Positions 20,112 through 31,032 are shown, counted from the first letter of the stretch. The stretch is DNA of 64,000 nucleotides from Pectinophora gossypiella (GCF_024362695.1 NC_065417.1:3465001-3529000); one strand, 5' to 3'. A program made the numbers and translations. The notes: generated from the sequence alone by a model not told the origin.

Positions 20112-20437
20112 CTTCTTCTATCGTGTGGGTCGTGAGGTGGAGTACCAACCTCATCAACCCTGGTGTCAGGGTTACTACTGAGCCGCCAATGGACCCTGAC
20201 ATGGCTTATGTAACGATTACTAACTTACATCAGTAAGTAGTAACCGAGATCAACGGCTTAACGTGCCTTCCGAAGCACGGATCATCTTACTTTCGGACAA
20301 TCAGGTGATCAGCCTGTCCATGTCCTAACCAAACTAGGGATCACAAAGTGATTTTTGTGATATGTCCTCACCAGGAATCGAAACCAGGACCTCTGGATCG
20401 CGAGCCCAACGCTCTACCACTGGACCACAGATGTCAT
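20112..20437 (-). repeat. SINE-A, full length
   Basis: It runs from CTTCTTCTATCGTGTGGG to the A-box end CCACTGGACCACAGATG. A 9-bp TSD, TGTTTTAAT, lies at 20103-20111 and 20438-20446. Confidence 0.85.
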
Positions 20438-20446
20438 TTGTTTTAA

Positions 20447-21140
20447 TGATTTGAGTGATTGGTTTTGTAGAGAATTTGTAAGTACTTATAGGTACATTAC
20501 TTACTTACCTTGTAATCTAACTAGCATAAGTCACGGTTATCAAAACATGCTTTGCAGCTTTAGAAGATTCCAATCACAAATTAATACTTACAGATATGCA
20601 AATTACACATAATTATTACTAAACATTACAAAACCAATTCCCTGACCCCGTCTAAACTTTTTATTCGAACTTTCACGAACTGTTTGACACGACAAAATCA
20701 ATCACAAAACCTTATAAAAAAATTCACACGCATATTAAATAGTCTACCTTAGCCGAACAATAATGAGAATTTATTTTTTCCAGTCACCATTGTGACATAC
20801 GCGGATCGCACCTGAGAGTATTTTACGTATTGAATACATGGTATTCGAAAGTATTGTATCCGTCAGTTATAAAAGATGATTTATATTTGCATACGTCGTG
20901 TATAGGTTCGTTAGGGCGCGCGATTGTTGCGCGGCCGGTGAAGGGTTATGTTGCGTATTAATTTTAATTAAACCGTTTATGTTGATTCTTCGAGTTGCAA
21001 CGTGTTTCTTGTGATGGAATGTTTCGATGTTTCCTGTGTTTAGTCATTATGGAACTGTTAATAAACAAAATAAAGTATTTTATTTTTATTTTATACTCGT
21101 ACTTAAATGTAGTAGTAGGTATTTAAATGTTTCTGCGAAA
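20447..21140. other. Intergenic, no gene seen
   Basis: It includes a small GC-rich patch (GGGCGCGCGATTGTTGCGCG, near 20913). No repeat family or ORF of note. Confidence 0.4.
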
Positions 21141-21335
21141 CATTCAAAATTCAAAAATATTTATTTTTCAAAATTGGCTTACAAAGTTAGCGCTTTTTGA
21201 ACGTCAAACATAATTAAATTACATATTATGTAACTAGCTGTAAAACTACTACCACATCGGAATCTGTAACGCTGAGGGAAAGACGTGGCCAGAAAACCTC
21301 CCAGCACAGGGCCCTAGTCCTACTGTTTCATGTTT
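21141..21335 (-). mobile_element. LINE 3' tail, 'GGGCCCTGTGC...TTTGAA' family
   Basis: Read on the minus strand it begins AGGACTAGGGCCCTGTGCTG and ends AATAAATATTTTTGAATTTT. The plus-strand copy at 49137-49317 has the same order. Confidence 0.5.
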
Positions 21336-21644
21336 TCCTTTCTTTTCTTTTAATCCAGTTTGTATTACATAATTTATAGACTTACATAATTTTGCGTGGG
21401 GTTTTGATGAGAACTATCTACGTAAATGCTACACATGACAAATTCATTCATGCCAAAAATTGTGAACAAGTTTAAAACTACATGTCGTACCCGGAATCAA
21501 ACCCGCGACCCCTGTTATAGGTACAGTGCACGTACCCGTCACATCTCTTAGGACATTGTTCGGTGCTTCGATTTGCATGTCGTTAACTTTTCTATACAAC
21601 CCTAGAGTTATGTTTGTAGCTTTACAGGGTGTTCTATTAATTTA
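21336..21644. other. Intergenic, no gene seen
   Basis: GGAATCAAACCCGCGACCCC near 21493 resembles a reversed tRNA B box but lacks a recognisable family body. Confidence 0.3.
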
Positions 21645-21757
21645 TTTTTAATGGGAGATGCAAATATTTCACCACTATCTCACCTGATGGTAAGCGAGGA
21701 TGCGGCTGAGGATGGGACATGCTTACCTAGAAAGTGTCTATTCACTTTCGCCTTTTT
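21645..21757 (-). mobile_element. LINE 3' end, 'TACCATCAGGTGAGAT' family
   Basis: On the minus strand, GAATAGACACTTTCTAGG leads into GCTTACCATCAGGTGAGATA. It matches 10006-10130. Confidence 0.6.
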
Positions 21758-21887
21758 TTATTTGAGAGTTAGTATTATTTTTCAACATAACTACTCCTGT
21801 ACCCCCGAAGAGGGTAGGCAGAGGAGTATAGCAAGTAATTTTATTAGTGTTTATTAACTGTGTTATATGTAATAGTAAGTACCTCCC

Positions 21888-22262
21888 CTGGTAGTTGCGG
21901 CTTCCGAATACATCCCGCTTAGAGACGGTACTGAAAAGTATCGGCGTCCGAAGGACGTAATATACGATCCCGACGACCCGATTGCTCTAGCCATAGAGGC
22001 GGCCCATCAGCTTGCGACACCAAATACTTCAGAACCTCGATCCGCGATTATCGCTATCGACCCACTAAGGTCGATTAATTCTTTCAAATATTCTTCCTCT
22101 CAGACGACGCCCTGAGCCGAGGTTTGCGCCCAACTGGGCACCCTCAGGCCTGTTGTCTTAAACGTTGTACCGGGTGAGAGCCCTCAGCGCTCCCCATTTG
22201 TCCGGGCAAGTAGTTAATGCCATCTGCGGCAAATCTACAATAAGTCACGTCAAAAAAAAAAA
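21888..22262 (+). mobile_element. RP retroposon, longest copy, with ORF end
   Basis: The 5' half is protein-like in one frame: LVVAASEYIPLRDGTEKYR, then DPDDPIALAIEAAHQLATP. It reaches a stop near 22111 after an internal deletion relative to other copies. The 3' part is the standard RP end (GCCGCAGATGG in reverse, TAAGTCACGTC) and a poly-A run. I infer a non-LTR ORF C-terminus but do not recognise the family. Confidence 0.65.
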
Positions 22263-22639
22263 AACAACCTGTATCTTAGTAACCCCAAAAATCCCAGGTA
22301 AGTACAAATCACATGTTGAATACATCATTTTGTTATGCAAAAATAAATTCTGCGACCCGATATGCAAATGCACCATTGGGATGCAAATGCATTTGTCAAA
22401 AATGCAGCATTGTGCCGGTAACAAAACCCGAGGCCTGTAGTTCGATTCCCGATCCGATCAATACGGCTATTGATTTTTCGAGTGATTTATTGGCTTAAAA
22501 GGTTTTTGAACTGGTGACTGTTGGTTTGAGAAGCGTTTGGGAGAAAAATCGGTTGAAATTTTACAAGCACTTCAGAAGCGCTGTCAAACTACCCGACCAT
22601 TAAAACTTGTCTCATGTAATTCTCAATATAAAAAAAAAC
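22263..22639. other. Intergenic, no gene seen
   Basis: CGAGGCCTGTAGTTCGATTC near 22430 looks like an isolated B box. No family body was matched. Confidence 0.3.
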
Positions 22640-22870
22640 ATCTCCCTAGCTTTGTCCCATTTTTTACACAGTCTTACCTAACCTGAAGACTTGACAGAAG
22701 AACTTTGAATTTTTGGTTTGATTTGAAGATTTGTTTTTCTACAGAAGCGACTGCCTGTCAGACCTTTCAACCCGCGAAGGGAAAACCAGCCCAATACATT
22801 TAGGTCACATACCTGCGAAAATGCATTTTTCGGGAATGTGGGTTTCTTCATTATGTTTTTCTCAATATAA
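22640..22870 (-). repeat. SINE-C 3' part
   Basis: TACAGAAGCGACTGCCTGTC, ACCTTTCAACCCGCGAAGGG and GGTCACATACC match SINE-C in reverse. The tRNA-like head is missing. Confidence 0.75.
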
Positions 22871-22883
22871 ATAAATAAAAAAC

Positions 22884-23143
22884 ATGTCACTGTGGCCTAG
22901 TGGCACATCGGCTTGCTTCTCAATCGGGGAGTGCCGGTTCAAACACAAGACTTGCATCTATGAGTTACGTATTCATTTATCTTAAGTTATTTCATCGACG
23001 GCGATACGGTTCACCGATAGGTGACAAACATAAGACCAAATTAAAACAACACATTAAACCTCGGAGAGGTGTGGGTACTTAGTTCATCTTGCGATGGATG
23101 AACCCCTGACTACCCCAATTGTGATATAGTCGTGTGCTTATGT
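22884..23143 (+). repeat. SINE-D, near full with tRNA-like head
   Basis: It has an A box (CTGTGGCCTAGTGGCAC), a B-box-like GCCGGTTCAAACAC, then GGCGATACGGTTCACCGATA and CTTGCGATGGATGAACCC, with the tail near TCGTGTGCTTATG. It is the best SINE-D reference in the window. Confidence 0.75.
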
Positions 23144-23478
23144 TCAAATCATAAAAACACCAAGTATATTATTTTCCATATTGGAAAACACTAATTTCAC
23201 GGTTGACCGACCCTAATTTCGTATAAGTGGGTTTTACCCCAAATTGTGGGGTCCCACGCCCCTAAGTACGATAGCCCCTTGGTAGGTAGGTATATGACCG
23301 GCTTTTTAGGTACTGGACACTACGAATTATTAAACGTTCTCTCTTTTATAACCTACCCCTGAAGGGGTAGGCAGTGGTGCATAGTACACTTACTCTCGGA
23401 CTGTGTTGTAATCATATCGTGCGGTAATTTGTTATTTGAATGATTTTCTACGTCCATTGATTCGGTATTTATACGTGA
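23144..23478. other. Intergenic with a SINE-E-like scrap
   Basis: CTACCCCTGAAGGGGTAGGC at 23345 resembles the 3' end of SINE-E. The rest is unassigned. Confidence 0.35.
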
Positions 23479-23700
23479 CTAGCGACCCGCCCCGGCTTCG
23501 CTCGGGTGCAATGCTGAGGAAAAAATTAAATTATTTACGCCATCACATTAAAAACCTCAAAAATAAAAGTATTTCTCCACTATTAAATAAACCTTCCTCT
23601 TGAATCACTCTATCTATTTAAAAACCGCATGAAAATCCGTTCCGTAGTTTTGACTTGAGACTTGAGAAAAGTGACTTTGTTTTATATTATGTAAGTAGTG
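23479..23700 (-). mobile_element. Helitron-like element, second type
   Basis: On the minus strand it ends with the hairpin GCACCCGAGCGAAGCCGGGG, CGGGTCG and CTAG followed by T. The body contains AAAATCCGTTCCGTAGTTTT (plus). The terminus is Helitron-like, but its sequence differs from the 3541-type family. Confidence 0.55.
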
Positions 23701-23787
23701 ATTTCATGACTAGAGAGGCTTATATTTTTTATCGTTAGAAAAAATAGGTACCTACTAAAGATACTTGAGATTTTAGACATATATTCT

Positions 23788-23885
23788 TCTTCTTATCGTG
23801 TGAGTTGTGAGGTAGAATATTAACCTCACCAACCCTGGTGTCAATATTAACTATTGAGCCGCGAAAGGCCCCTGACATGACACGT
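23788..23885 (-). repeat. SINE-A tail fragment
   Basis: CTTCTTATCGTGTGAGTTGT, then CCAACCCTGGTGTCA and AGGCCCCTGACATGAC. Confidence 0.65.
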
Positions 23886-24792
23886 ATGTTTAAGCAGTGT
23901 TTTTTGACTGTCTAATCTGTAATCAATTAGAGTAATAATATTCGTAATTATTTCGTATTGTACCAAATTTCGACACACCGAACCATTTGTTTTAATTTTC
24001 TTATTTTTTTTACCATTTGTTTTACTTGTTCGAAATTCAATTAAAAACCCAGTAATTCATTATCGTGCTAATGTATTGCTAGAGTTTATTTTTAAATTAT
24101 CTTTTGGTTTTTAAAGAAATCGTTCCTTAAAGGTTGTCAAGCAAAAATTAATTCATCTGGTAGCTAAGAAATAAATAAGTACCTACATTTAACCTCGACA
24201 GAGACAAAGTCAAGCTGTTGTCAGTCATAAATATTAATACCTCCCTGTTATAATCCACGTGGGCACATACAGTGAATGGGCGGAGAACGTAATTAGTCAC
24301 CATTATTATACATGAACTTAATATACTGCACCAAGGAGTTAGGCAGCTAGTAAGCACCAGTATTCGAAGATATTAGATCCAACCTTCCTGGACTCCAACC
24401 TCAGTTGAGGTGACCTCAAGGCTTTCCTGGAACTCAGCTCAAAATGGGTATTCTCAGACGGCGCCTCAACCTTAACTCGAGCTTACTCCATTCAGCATGA
24501 CACCCCCAACTCAAGCTTAACCTTGCTTCCTCGGGTTGCCTCGTAACTTTATGCTGTTGAAAACAAGAAATAACCTTTTTATTTTTATTACTATTTTTTA
24601 TTATTATTATGATGATGATAGCTGATAAGCTGCAATACTGGTTATATATTTGTTGTATATTCTGTTTTAATCGTATAGGAAGTGAACATAATAACATATG
24701 AATAACTTTGTAACGGACGTTTATTGTTAGATGTATTTATGTATAGCTACATTTGATGTATTAATGTGCTTATAATGCCTGTGGTCTGCCGT
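23886..24792. other. Intergenic, no gene seen
   Basis: This is AT-rich. TTAACTCGAGCTTACTCC and AACTCAAGCTTAACC around 24471 form a locally repetitive, possibly decayed patch. No coding evidence. Confidence 0.4.
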
Positions 24793-25015
24793 TTCCGGGA
24801 ACATTCCACTTTGGGAAAGTTCCCGGCAGTAAGAAGGCGCAAAACTTATGACAAAAAGAGCTTTATTTCTTAACCTCTAGGCAGATAAGACCACAGTGCA
24901 ACAAAGTACAATTTTAAAAAGAAAAGCGGCCAGTGTCCTTACTATTAAAAAAGTTTACATCAGGAACATTCCCATTTTGAGTACATTCCCGGGAACGACA
25001 CATCATTGGCGGCAA
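24793..25015. repeat. Unassigned repeat with GGGAACATTCC motifs
   Basis: It matches 5260-5405 (CTTTGGGAAAGTTCCCGGC, GGCGCAAAACTTATG, GGCAGATAAGACCACAG). It ends with a second motif block at 24978-25010 that shares CCTTACTATTAAAAA with 5886. Confidence 0.5.
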
Positions 25016-25108
25016 TTATAATACCATGTCCTTACTAGGGTAGTCAAGATATGAAATACTTTGTTGCAAAGGGATACATATGAAATGAAAACTTAATCTA
25101 GAACTGGG

Positions 25109-25208
25109 CGGTTAAAAATACCACATTGAAGCACTTCATCTAAAAAACAATATAACAATTTGACATTGGCCTATAGAAAAGTAAGTGTGCATTGTCAACA
25201 AATGAGAT
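25109..25208. mobile_element. MITE-E, left half
   Basis: GGTTAAAAATACCACATTGA, then ATTTGACATTGGCC. It stops where the complete copy begins. Confidence 0.6.
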
Positions 25209-25209
25209 A

Positions 25210-25370
25210 TGGGGGGTTAAAATGGCCACATTGAAGCAATTCATCTAAGAAAGCAATATTGCTACTTGACATTTGTTTGCATTGCGCACTTACTTTTATA
25301 TGCGCAAATGTCAAATTGCAATATTGCTTTCTTAGATGAATTGCTTCGATGTGGCTATATTAACCCCCCA
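25210..25370. mobile_element. MITE-E, complete foldback
   Basis: Arms starting GGGGGGTTAAAATGGCCACA and ending ATGTGGCTATATTAACCCCC pair almost end to end over 160 bp. Inner arms (AGAAAGCAATATTGC) are palindromic. The near flanks ATGAGATA and GTGAGATA (7 of 8) may be an 8-bp TSD, consistent with hAT. Confidence 0.8.
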
Positions 25371-25480
25371 GGTGAGATAGTGGTCATACGCTAGCCACAT
25401 TCATCAATCGTTTCATACACGCACGCCGGTTCAGAATAGTTCAGAGTAGATAGTACTGAATCTGACAGAACTGATTTCTA
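25371..25480 (-). repeat. LINE scrap plus SINE-H 5' fragment
   Basis: GGTGAGATAGTGGTCATACG is a piece of the 10006-type LINE tail. TTCATCAATCGTTTCATACA and CGCACGCCGGTTCAG match SINE-H at 32.3 kb. Confidence 0.5.
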
Positions 25481-27140
25481 AAAAGGTAATATATAAAAAA
25501 ATACTACTTTTATTGTTCACTTGGTTCAACGAAACGTCACGCACAAAAAAAACACATAGATAATTAACACGAGCACCAGTAATTTTCTAATTCTGCCTCA
25601 CATTACTCTACCAAAAAAAAATAAACACAACGTTATAATAAAAAAAACGCGGGCCAATTTACTTAAACGACACTTTTTTAAATTTACTTCTTTCCGCACC
25701 CTATAATTCTATAGGGTATGCGTATCGGTAAAAAAATAGTGAAATTGCCGGTAGATGTGTGGGGTGGCTACCCCTGTGTGCTACGCCCATCGATATTGGG
25801 GGGGTTAAACCGGCCCCTATAGTGCGGAGTCACATCTGCTGATTCCTATAAGATTTTTTTTTACTCAAGTGTTAATGGTATATCAGAAAAGGTAAACGAA
25901 TTTATATTATTAACTTTTTGTTTGGTTAAAAGTTTTCATTTTTATTTATGAAATCAATATCATGATAGGCACTTACCCAAACTCTTGTTTTAAAAAGTAA
26001 TCTCGTTCAATAGTGAAATATTTTAAATACTTACACCATTTATTATAATATACTAAAATTATGTGTAACCCTAAAGGATAATCTTGAATTTTTACAAAAG
26101 TGTATTTCAATATTTGTTTGTATTCACTTCACTTAGGTACTAAAATTGCTAATTTTAAACGATACGAATGCTAATTTCCATGTTCATCAATTATTCGATT
26201 TACCTGGTATCAGAATTTGAATTCCGAACTAAATGAATAAATACTTAATTATTGTTTTGTTTACGCAAGAAACGCTCGACTAAGCAACAAAAAAGTATGC
26301 GTGTAGAGGATCCATAAAAATAAGTAAGTTTCAGCAGTTTTATAGTTCAAAAGTAGTTCTTACTATGATGTGAGAGCGATGTTTGATTTTTTGGTACAGC
26401 GCCATCTCTTGAAAATGTTTATGAAACACTCACACGCGATGAAGTACCCTTCGCCATTCAGCAACCCCTACACGACTCCACGTTCCATTTTCAATTTTTC
26501 TTATTCCATGCTAGCGCCATCTATACGTACAGTTTGGAACTACATTTTTTATGAAAGATTTTTTTCGCTTATTTGAAAATATAAAATATACATTGTAAAT
26601 ATATAGTTTATTAGATAAGTAGGTAGCAGTAGGTGGCTTCTGCAAGGTAGGCAGAGAAACATGAGGATTTGAAAACGACTAAGATAGAGCCATTTAAGTG
26701 GGTTTTTTTATGTAATACGGTCATTAAATCCCTTATCTAACGCCACTTATAAGAAACTAATAAGTCCATTGTTTTGTCAATTTGACGTAAAAAGGCAGCA
26801 ATCACTATTTTATAGACGTAATTGGTATAATGTTCGACGCGTTTTTCTAGAAAAAAAGGAATTTATGACACCATTGTTTAACGAAACCTCTAAATTATAG
26901 GGTTACTGACAGTTATATGATGTATTTAAGGGAATTTACTTAAACACGTGTATTGTTATGGCTTTGGACAATAGTCATTATAGACGCATAAACAAATGTT
27001 TGTAATCAAACCCGCAAATACTTAATAAAAATAATTTCCACGGTAAATTTGATGCGAAGTTCTCTAATTTTAAAATCTCATATATAAATAAATAACGATA
27101 ATTAAGCCAAACCTAAAAAAATATATAACGATAAACCGTG
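25481..27140. other. Intergenic, mostly unique AT-rich
   Basis: No repeat family was matched apart from two AGCGCCATCT motifs (26397 and 26513) of a type common in insect repeats. The frame at 26370-26576 lacks recognisable features. Positions 27145-27205 resemble the MITE-C interior (AGACTCACTAAATGTCAAAT). Confidence 0.45.
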
Positions 27141-27213
27141 TAAGACTCACTAAATGTCAAATCATCTAAAGTGAACATGACATTATTGTTCATGAGTGAT
27201 ATTGCACATTATC

Positions 27214-27363
27214 GGACGACGCTCAGTGGGTAGGCCCGCTACAAGGTGGACCGACGATCTGGTAAAGGTCGCGGGAAGCCGTTGGATGCGGGTAGCGCGG
27301 GACCGATCGTCGTGGAGATCCTTGGGGGAGGCCTATGCCCAGCAGTGGGCGTCGTACGGCTGA
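27214..27363 (+). pseudogene. LINE ORF2 C-terminus, 49 intact codons
   Basis: The frame reads GRRSVGRPATRWTDDLVKVA and then DRSSWRSLGEAYAQQWASYG before a TGA at 27361. The G-R-P-x-T-R-W-x-D-D and A-Y-x-Q-Q-W motifs are characteristic of the end of insect non-LTR reverse transcriptase proteins. A (GAT)n tail follows. It is truncated at the 5' side with no promoter. Confidence 0.8.
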
Positions 27364-28074
27364 TGATGATGATATTGCACATGATTATGATTTCTTATTC
27401 GAAGTCAACGAGATCTATTGTCATTTTATTTGTTAAACAAATAAACATTAAAACTAAAATAAAAAAGAATTAGAACGAGGAAATTTTAATTTGCTTTTTT
27501 ATCATAATTAATTTATCCAAAAACAAAGCTTTTTCAAACAAATCAAAAAGAAAAATAATAAAATAAAGCAAGAAATCAATAAATTAATAATTTATAACAT
27601 AATAAAATAATAATAAAAATAAACTGTTAGTTATTATTCAATGACGTTAAGTTGACTTGACAAGTTGATAAACATGTTAGAATTGGCGTAATGGTTGACA
27701 AGAAATATGGGACTTCCCTGATAGGACGAAGAAAAGTACTTATAGGACGACGGTCTAGAATCTTATTAGAATTTTACTGTATACAATAGAAGTTCACGAT
27801 GTAAACCCAATTGTGGCAATCAGAGGTCATGATGAACTAAGTTTCAACATTATTACTTATATCAACATGATAGGTGGTGCAACGTATCGTCGGAGTCTAC
27901 ACTATACCTCCCTGAAACTTAACACGATTAGAATGAAATATCTCTCGTCTGTTTCGCTCTAAGTGATGTACTATAACTCTATCCTGCTCTCAATCTGATG
28001 ATGGTACCTTTAAATAGGTATAACAGGGGGTTTGATATCTATTATTTCGATGCTTTCTGTACCTTGTTTTGTGA
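27364..28074. other. Intergenic, no gene seen
   Basis: Very AT-rich to 27640, then unassigned sequence. Confidence 0.4.
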
Positions 28075-28150
28075 AAATTTTTAAGTGGTGTTATTGTCTT
28101 GTCTTTGTGTAGCGTCCTTTTATAATAAACAATTTCTATTCTATTCTATA
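28075..28150 (+). mobile_element. LINE 3' tail with (TATTC)n end
   Basis: GCGTCCTTTTATAATAAAC followed by TTCTATTCTATTC matches the reversed tails at 9310 and 50183. Confidence 0.55.
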
Positions 28151-28187
28151 TAGAATTCTAAATATTTGAATGTATCTTGTCTGATAC

Positions 28188-28465
28188 ATACATAACATCA
28201 TACCTATTTCCAATTGGGGTAAGCAGACACAACAGATTTCCACTTATTATGATCCTGGCAGACTTATCACTTTATTTATTCGCTTCTTCCACGCTCATCA
28301 AAGTCTTCATGCATGCTCGCAGATTTAAAACACTCTTGACCTGGCCTTTCTTAAAAACATCCTGGATTTGATCGCGGTATGGTCACATAGCCTTTTACTT
28401 CAGACTCTACTTACATCCGCATCATAAATCCTCATCAGCACATGTTGTATGAGCATCCGAACCAT
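28188..28465 (-). repeat. SINE-H related retroposon, longer form
   Basis: CAATTGGGGTAAGCAGAC begins the reversed SINE-H 3' end. The copy continues further upstream (CGCTTCTTCCACGCTCATCA, TGGCCTTTCTTAAAAACATC) than the other copies, so SINE-H may be the end of a longer element. Confidence 0.5.
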
Positions 28466-28499
28466 TTAAACATCCCTTTCTCTTATTTGATATTTCGTT

Positions 28500-28588
28500 A
28501 TTTTAGTTGTTTGTAGAATGGAGAGTATTTTACAGAAAAATGCTACTCCGACAAGAGCGTGGCTCTTAAATTGATGATGATGATAGCA
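28500..28588 (+). pseudogene. LINE ORF2 C-terminal stub with (GAT)n tail
   Basis: ATGCTACTCCGACAAGAGCG ends in GGCTCTTAAATTGATGATGA. Its closest relative is 43780-43846. The stop TAA and GAT repeats mark the LINE end. Confidence 0.55.
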
Positions 28589-28769
28589 CTCACACGTGCT
28601 TAAGAAAGTCGGCGGCGGCTTAAATAAAAAACAAATATTATCAGAAATAATATTATAATAAAACAAAGAAAGCATATGTTTGAAGTAGGGTATAATAGTT
28701 ATAGGTTTTATAAGTTTTACAAAATGAACAGAGGTTCCCAAGCTAGGCAGAACCAAGCAGCAGTTAATG

Positions 28770-28880
28770 ACGATATATAGATCGGAAGAATTTCGCATGG
28801 ACAGGAAGAGCAAGCTCGTCCCGGATTGACAAGAGCTGCGGGTTCAAGTCGCGTCCGAGTCAGAAATCATCGAATCAAAT
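28770..28880 (+). repeat. tRNA-like repeat head, unassigned family
   Basis: ACAAGAGCTGCGGGTTCAAG contains a B-box-like GGGTTCAAGTC and is followed by GCGTCCGAGTCAGAAATC. A reversed relative lies at 55230-55325. I could not define the full element. Confidence 0.4.
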
Positions 28881-29000
28881 CAAATCAAATCAAAAAAATA
28901 TATATACTTTATTGCACACAACGTACAAAACAAATTTACACAAATGGATGATAGATACAGTACAATCTTTTAAACACAATCTTTTTTTCTTCATTAGATT
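28881..29000 (-). mobile_element. LINE 3' tail with (TTTGA)n end
   Basis: On the minus strand TTTGTACGTTGTGTGCAATA leads into AAGTATATATA and TTTGATTTGATTTGATTC. This is typical of a 5'-truncated non-LTR tail. Confidence 0.55.
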
Positions 29001-29329
29001 TAAGTATAAAAGCATGCCTAATTTTTTTCATCTTTAATCATTTTCATTTTTCATTTTTTCTTTTTTTTTAATTTCTTCTGTCAATTAGTGTAAGGTACAA
29101 TTACGAACATTGTTATGGAAGAACGAAGTCACCTAATACAAGCATATCTATGCTTAAAAGGTGGCTCCAAACCCAGTATAAACTATGTATCAAGAGATAC
29201 TGCAATAAACTTTTTTATTTTTTATTATTATTATTAATCTGGCGGCCTTATTTCTAAGAAGCAATTCATAATCATCTCGCATAATCATTTCGTTGTTAGT
29301 TTAAATATCTCTATCTTCTTCTTCGTCGT

Positions 29330-29530
29330 TCCCTCACTGCTGAGGATCGCGACCACAGGTTATGGTTTTTCACTCGGTACGGCTATATGCTGCGTGGACC
29401 GCCCTCTGTATGCTACCGTCTTCTTCAGGATGTCAGACCATCTCGTAGGTGCCCTTCCTAGCGGACGTTTGCCATCCATTTGCCCAACAACAAAACTCCC
29501 TATACTAAGTCCTATTTTTCCATCGCCCAG
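29330..29530 (-). pseudogene. LINE ORF2 C-terminus, degraded
   Basis: The minus strand reads GQMDGKRPLGRAPTRWSDIL and then the motif drifts. R-P-L-G-R-x-P-T-R-W-S-D is the same ORF2 signature as at 27214. It ends with GCGATCCTCAGCAGTGAGGG and (GAA)n. Confidence 0.65.
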
Positions 29531-29985
29531 GCAGTCTGGCCTCCTATTGCATTGTCTGCAAGTTCCAGTTTTTAGAATCGACTGTGGAATTCCACAGAAT
29601 TTGCACAATCTGGTTCAGTCACGCCAATCTAATGAAAATAATTGTCGTACTACCCATTGTCTCACGCCATACAACAATAAATCTTAACTGCTATGACATG
29701 ATCGGTTATACTTGCCTTCAAGTCCCATAAAATATACCGCCTACCTTACAAATCAGGGGACTTCAAGTTTTATGCCTCAGTAATGCGAGAATGAAGTCCC
29801 ATAGTTTCTATGGTGACTGTATCGCGATAGCGGGACTTAAAGGTAATCATTTGTAACAATATAAAATGTTGTACTGGTTACCTTGCATTGCAGCCTACGT
29901 CAGAATAAGTGAGACACGTGTAAATGCATAAAGGTGCCTTTATATGAATTAGTTTAGGTCAATCCCGTATATAAACTAAATGTTT
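29531..29985. other. Intergenic, no gene seen
   Basis: No repeat family or coding signal recognised. Confidence 0.35.
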
Positions 29986-29987
29986 CG

Positions 29988-30178
29988 ACCTCCGTAGTCC
30001 AGTGGTTGAACGTTGGGCTCCCGATCTGGAGGTCCTGGGTACGAATCCCGGTGGGAACATTATTATAGTTTGGTTAGGACATTACAGGCTGATCATCTGA
30101 TAATCCGAAAGTAAGATGATCCGCGCTTCGGAAGGCACGTTAAGATGTAAGTACGTAGTCGTTACATGAGCCATGTTA
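29988..30178 (+). repeat. SINE-A, internally deleted
   Basis: The head (CCTCCGTAGTCCAGTGGTTG) and B box (GGTACGAATCCCGGTGGG) are present. Parts of the body and the AGAAGAAG tail are missing. Confidence 0.75.
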
Positions 30179-30207
30179 GGAGCAAAGAGAAGATAAAATC
30201 ATAAATA

Positions 30208-30521
30208 GCCCATATACGTCCCACTGCTGGGCACAGGCCTCCCCTTAATCAACCGGAGGTATGGCGCATACTCCACCACGCTGCTCCACTGCGGGTTGGT
30301 GAAGGTGTTTTTCGGCTAATAGCCGGCACCAACGGCTTCACGTGCCTTCCGAAGTACTATCTATCTTACTTTTTCAGACAACGTGATTCAAGCCTGATAA
30401 GTCCTTACCAAACAAAGGACAGTCTCACATTCATTTCGACAATGTCCCAATCGGAAATCGAAACCGGACCTCCAGATCGTGAGCCTAACATAACGCTCTA
30501 ACAAGTAGACCACGGAGGTTG
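30208..30521 (-). repeat. SINE-G copy
   Basis: It runs from CGTCCCACTGCTGGGCACAG to the reversed head CCACGGAGG, matching 18281-18597 with small indels. Confidence 0.85.
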
Positions 30522-30734
30522 TTGCTGTGTAGGTAAAATAAATTAAAATAAATAAATAATTAAATAAATGATTAAATAAATTAATAATGATAAATTTCTA
30601 TGAACAAGTCCTAACATTAATTGCAGCCAGAACCAGACTGGCGGCTCGCAGTAGTAATAGGTCCGCATTTTTAAACCTCTTTGATTGTAAACGCAGCTAA
30701 TTGTCATAATTGCGCATATATACATACCTAAAAA

Positions 30735-30814
30735 AGAAGTGAAGTGTGTCAGGATCGAAGCAAACGGAAGTCCATAGTCTCTGCTTACCCCGGTCGGAAA
30801 TACGCGTAATGTAT
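30735..30814 (+). repeat. SINE-H 3' part, fused to repeat G
   Basis: GTGTCAGGATCGAAGCAAAC, then CATAGTCTCTGCTTACCCC. The usual TTTATGTATG tail is replaced by repeat G at 30815. Confidence 0.65.
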
Positions 30815-31031
30815 GTACGATAAGGTGCAAAAGTCCAACAGTTTCTTGCAAAGTAATAAATTAACTGGTTGCATTTAAGACCTCCTGGTTACATGTCGTT
30901 TCTGTAATAGACCAAAAACACCTACAACAATATAAATTTTATAATTATGACAACTAATGGTACATTATTTCGCCACTGTTTACAAATAATTCGCTGGGGT
31001 CAGTGACTTAACTTTTGCTCTTTGATTGTAC
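30815..31031 (+). repeat. Repeat G, copy 1 (217 bp)
   Basis: It begins GTACGATAAGGTGCAAAAGT and ends TGCTCTTTGATTGTAC. Weak inverted ends suggest a MITE. A same-length copy at 47967-48183 also follows SINE-H at the same point. Confidence 0.65.
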
Positions 31032-31032
31032 A

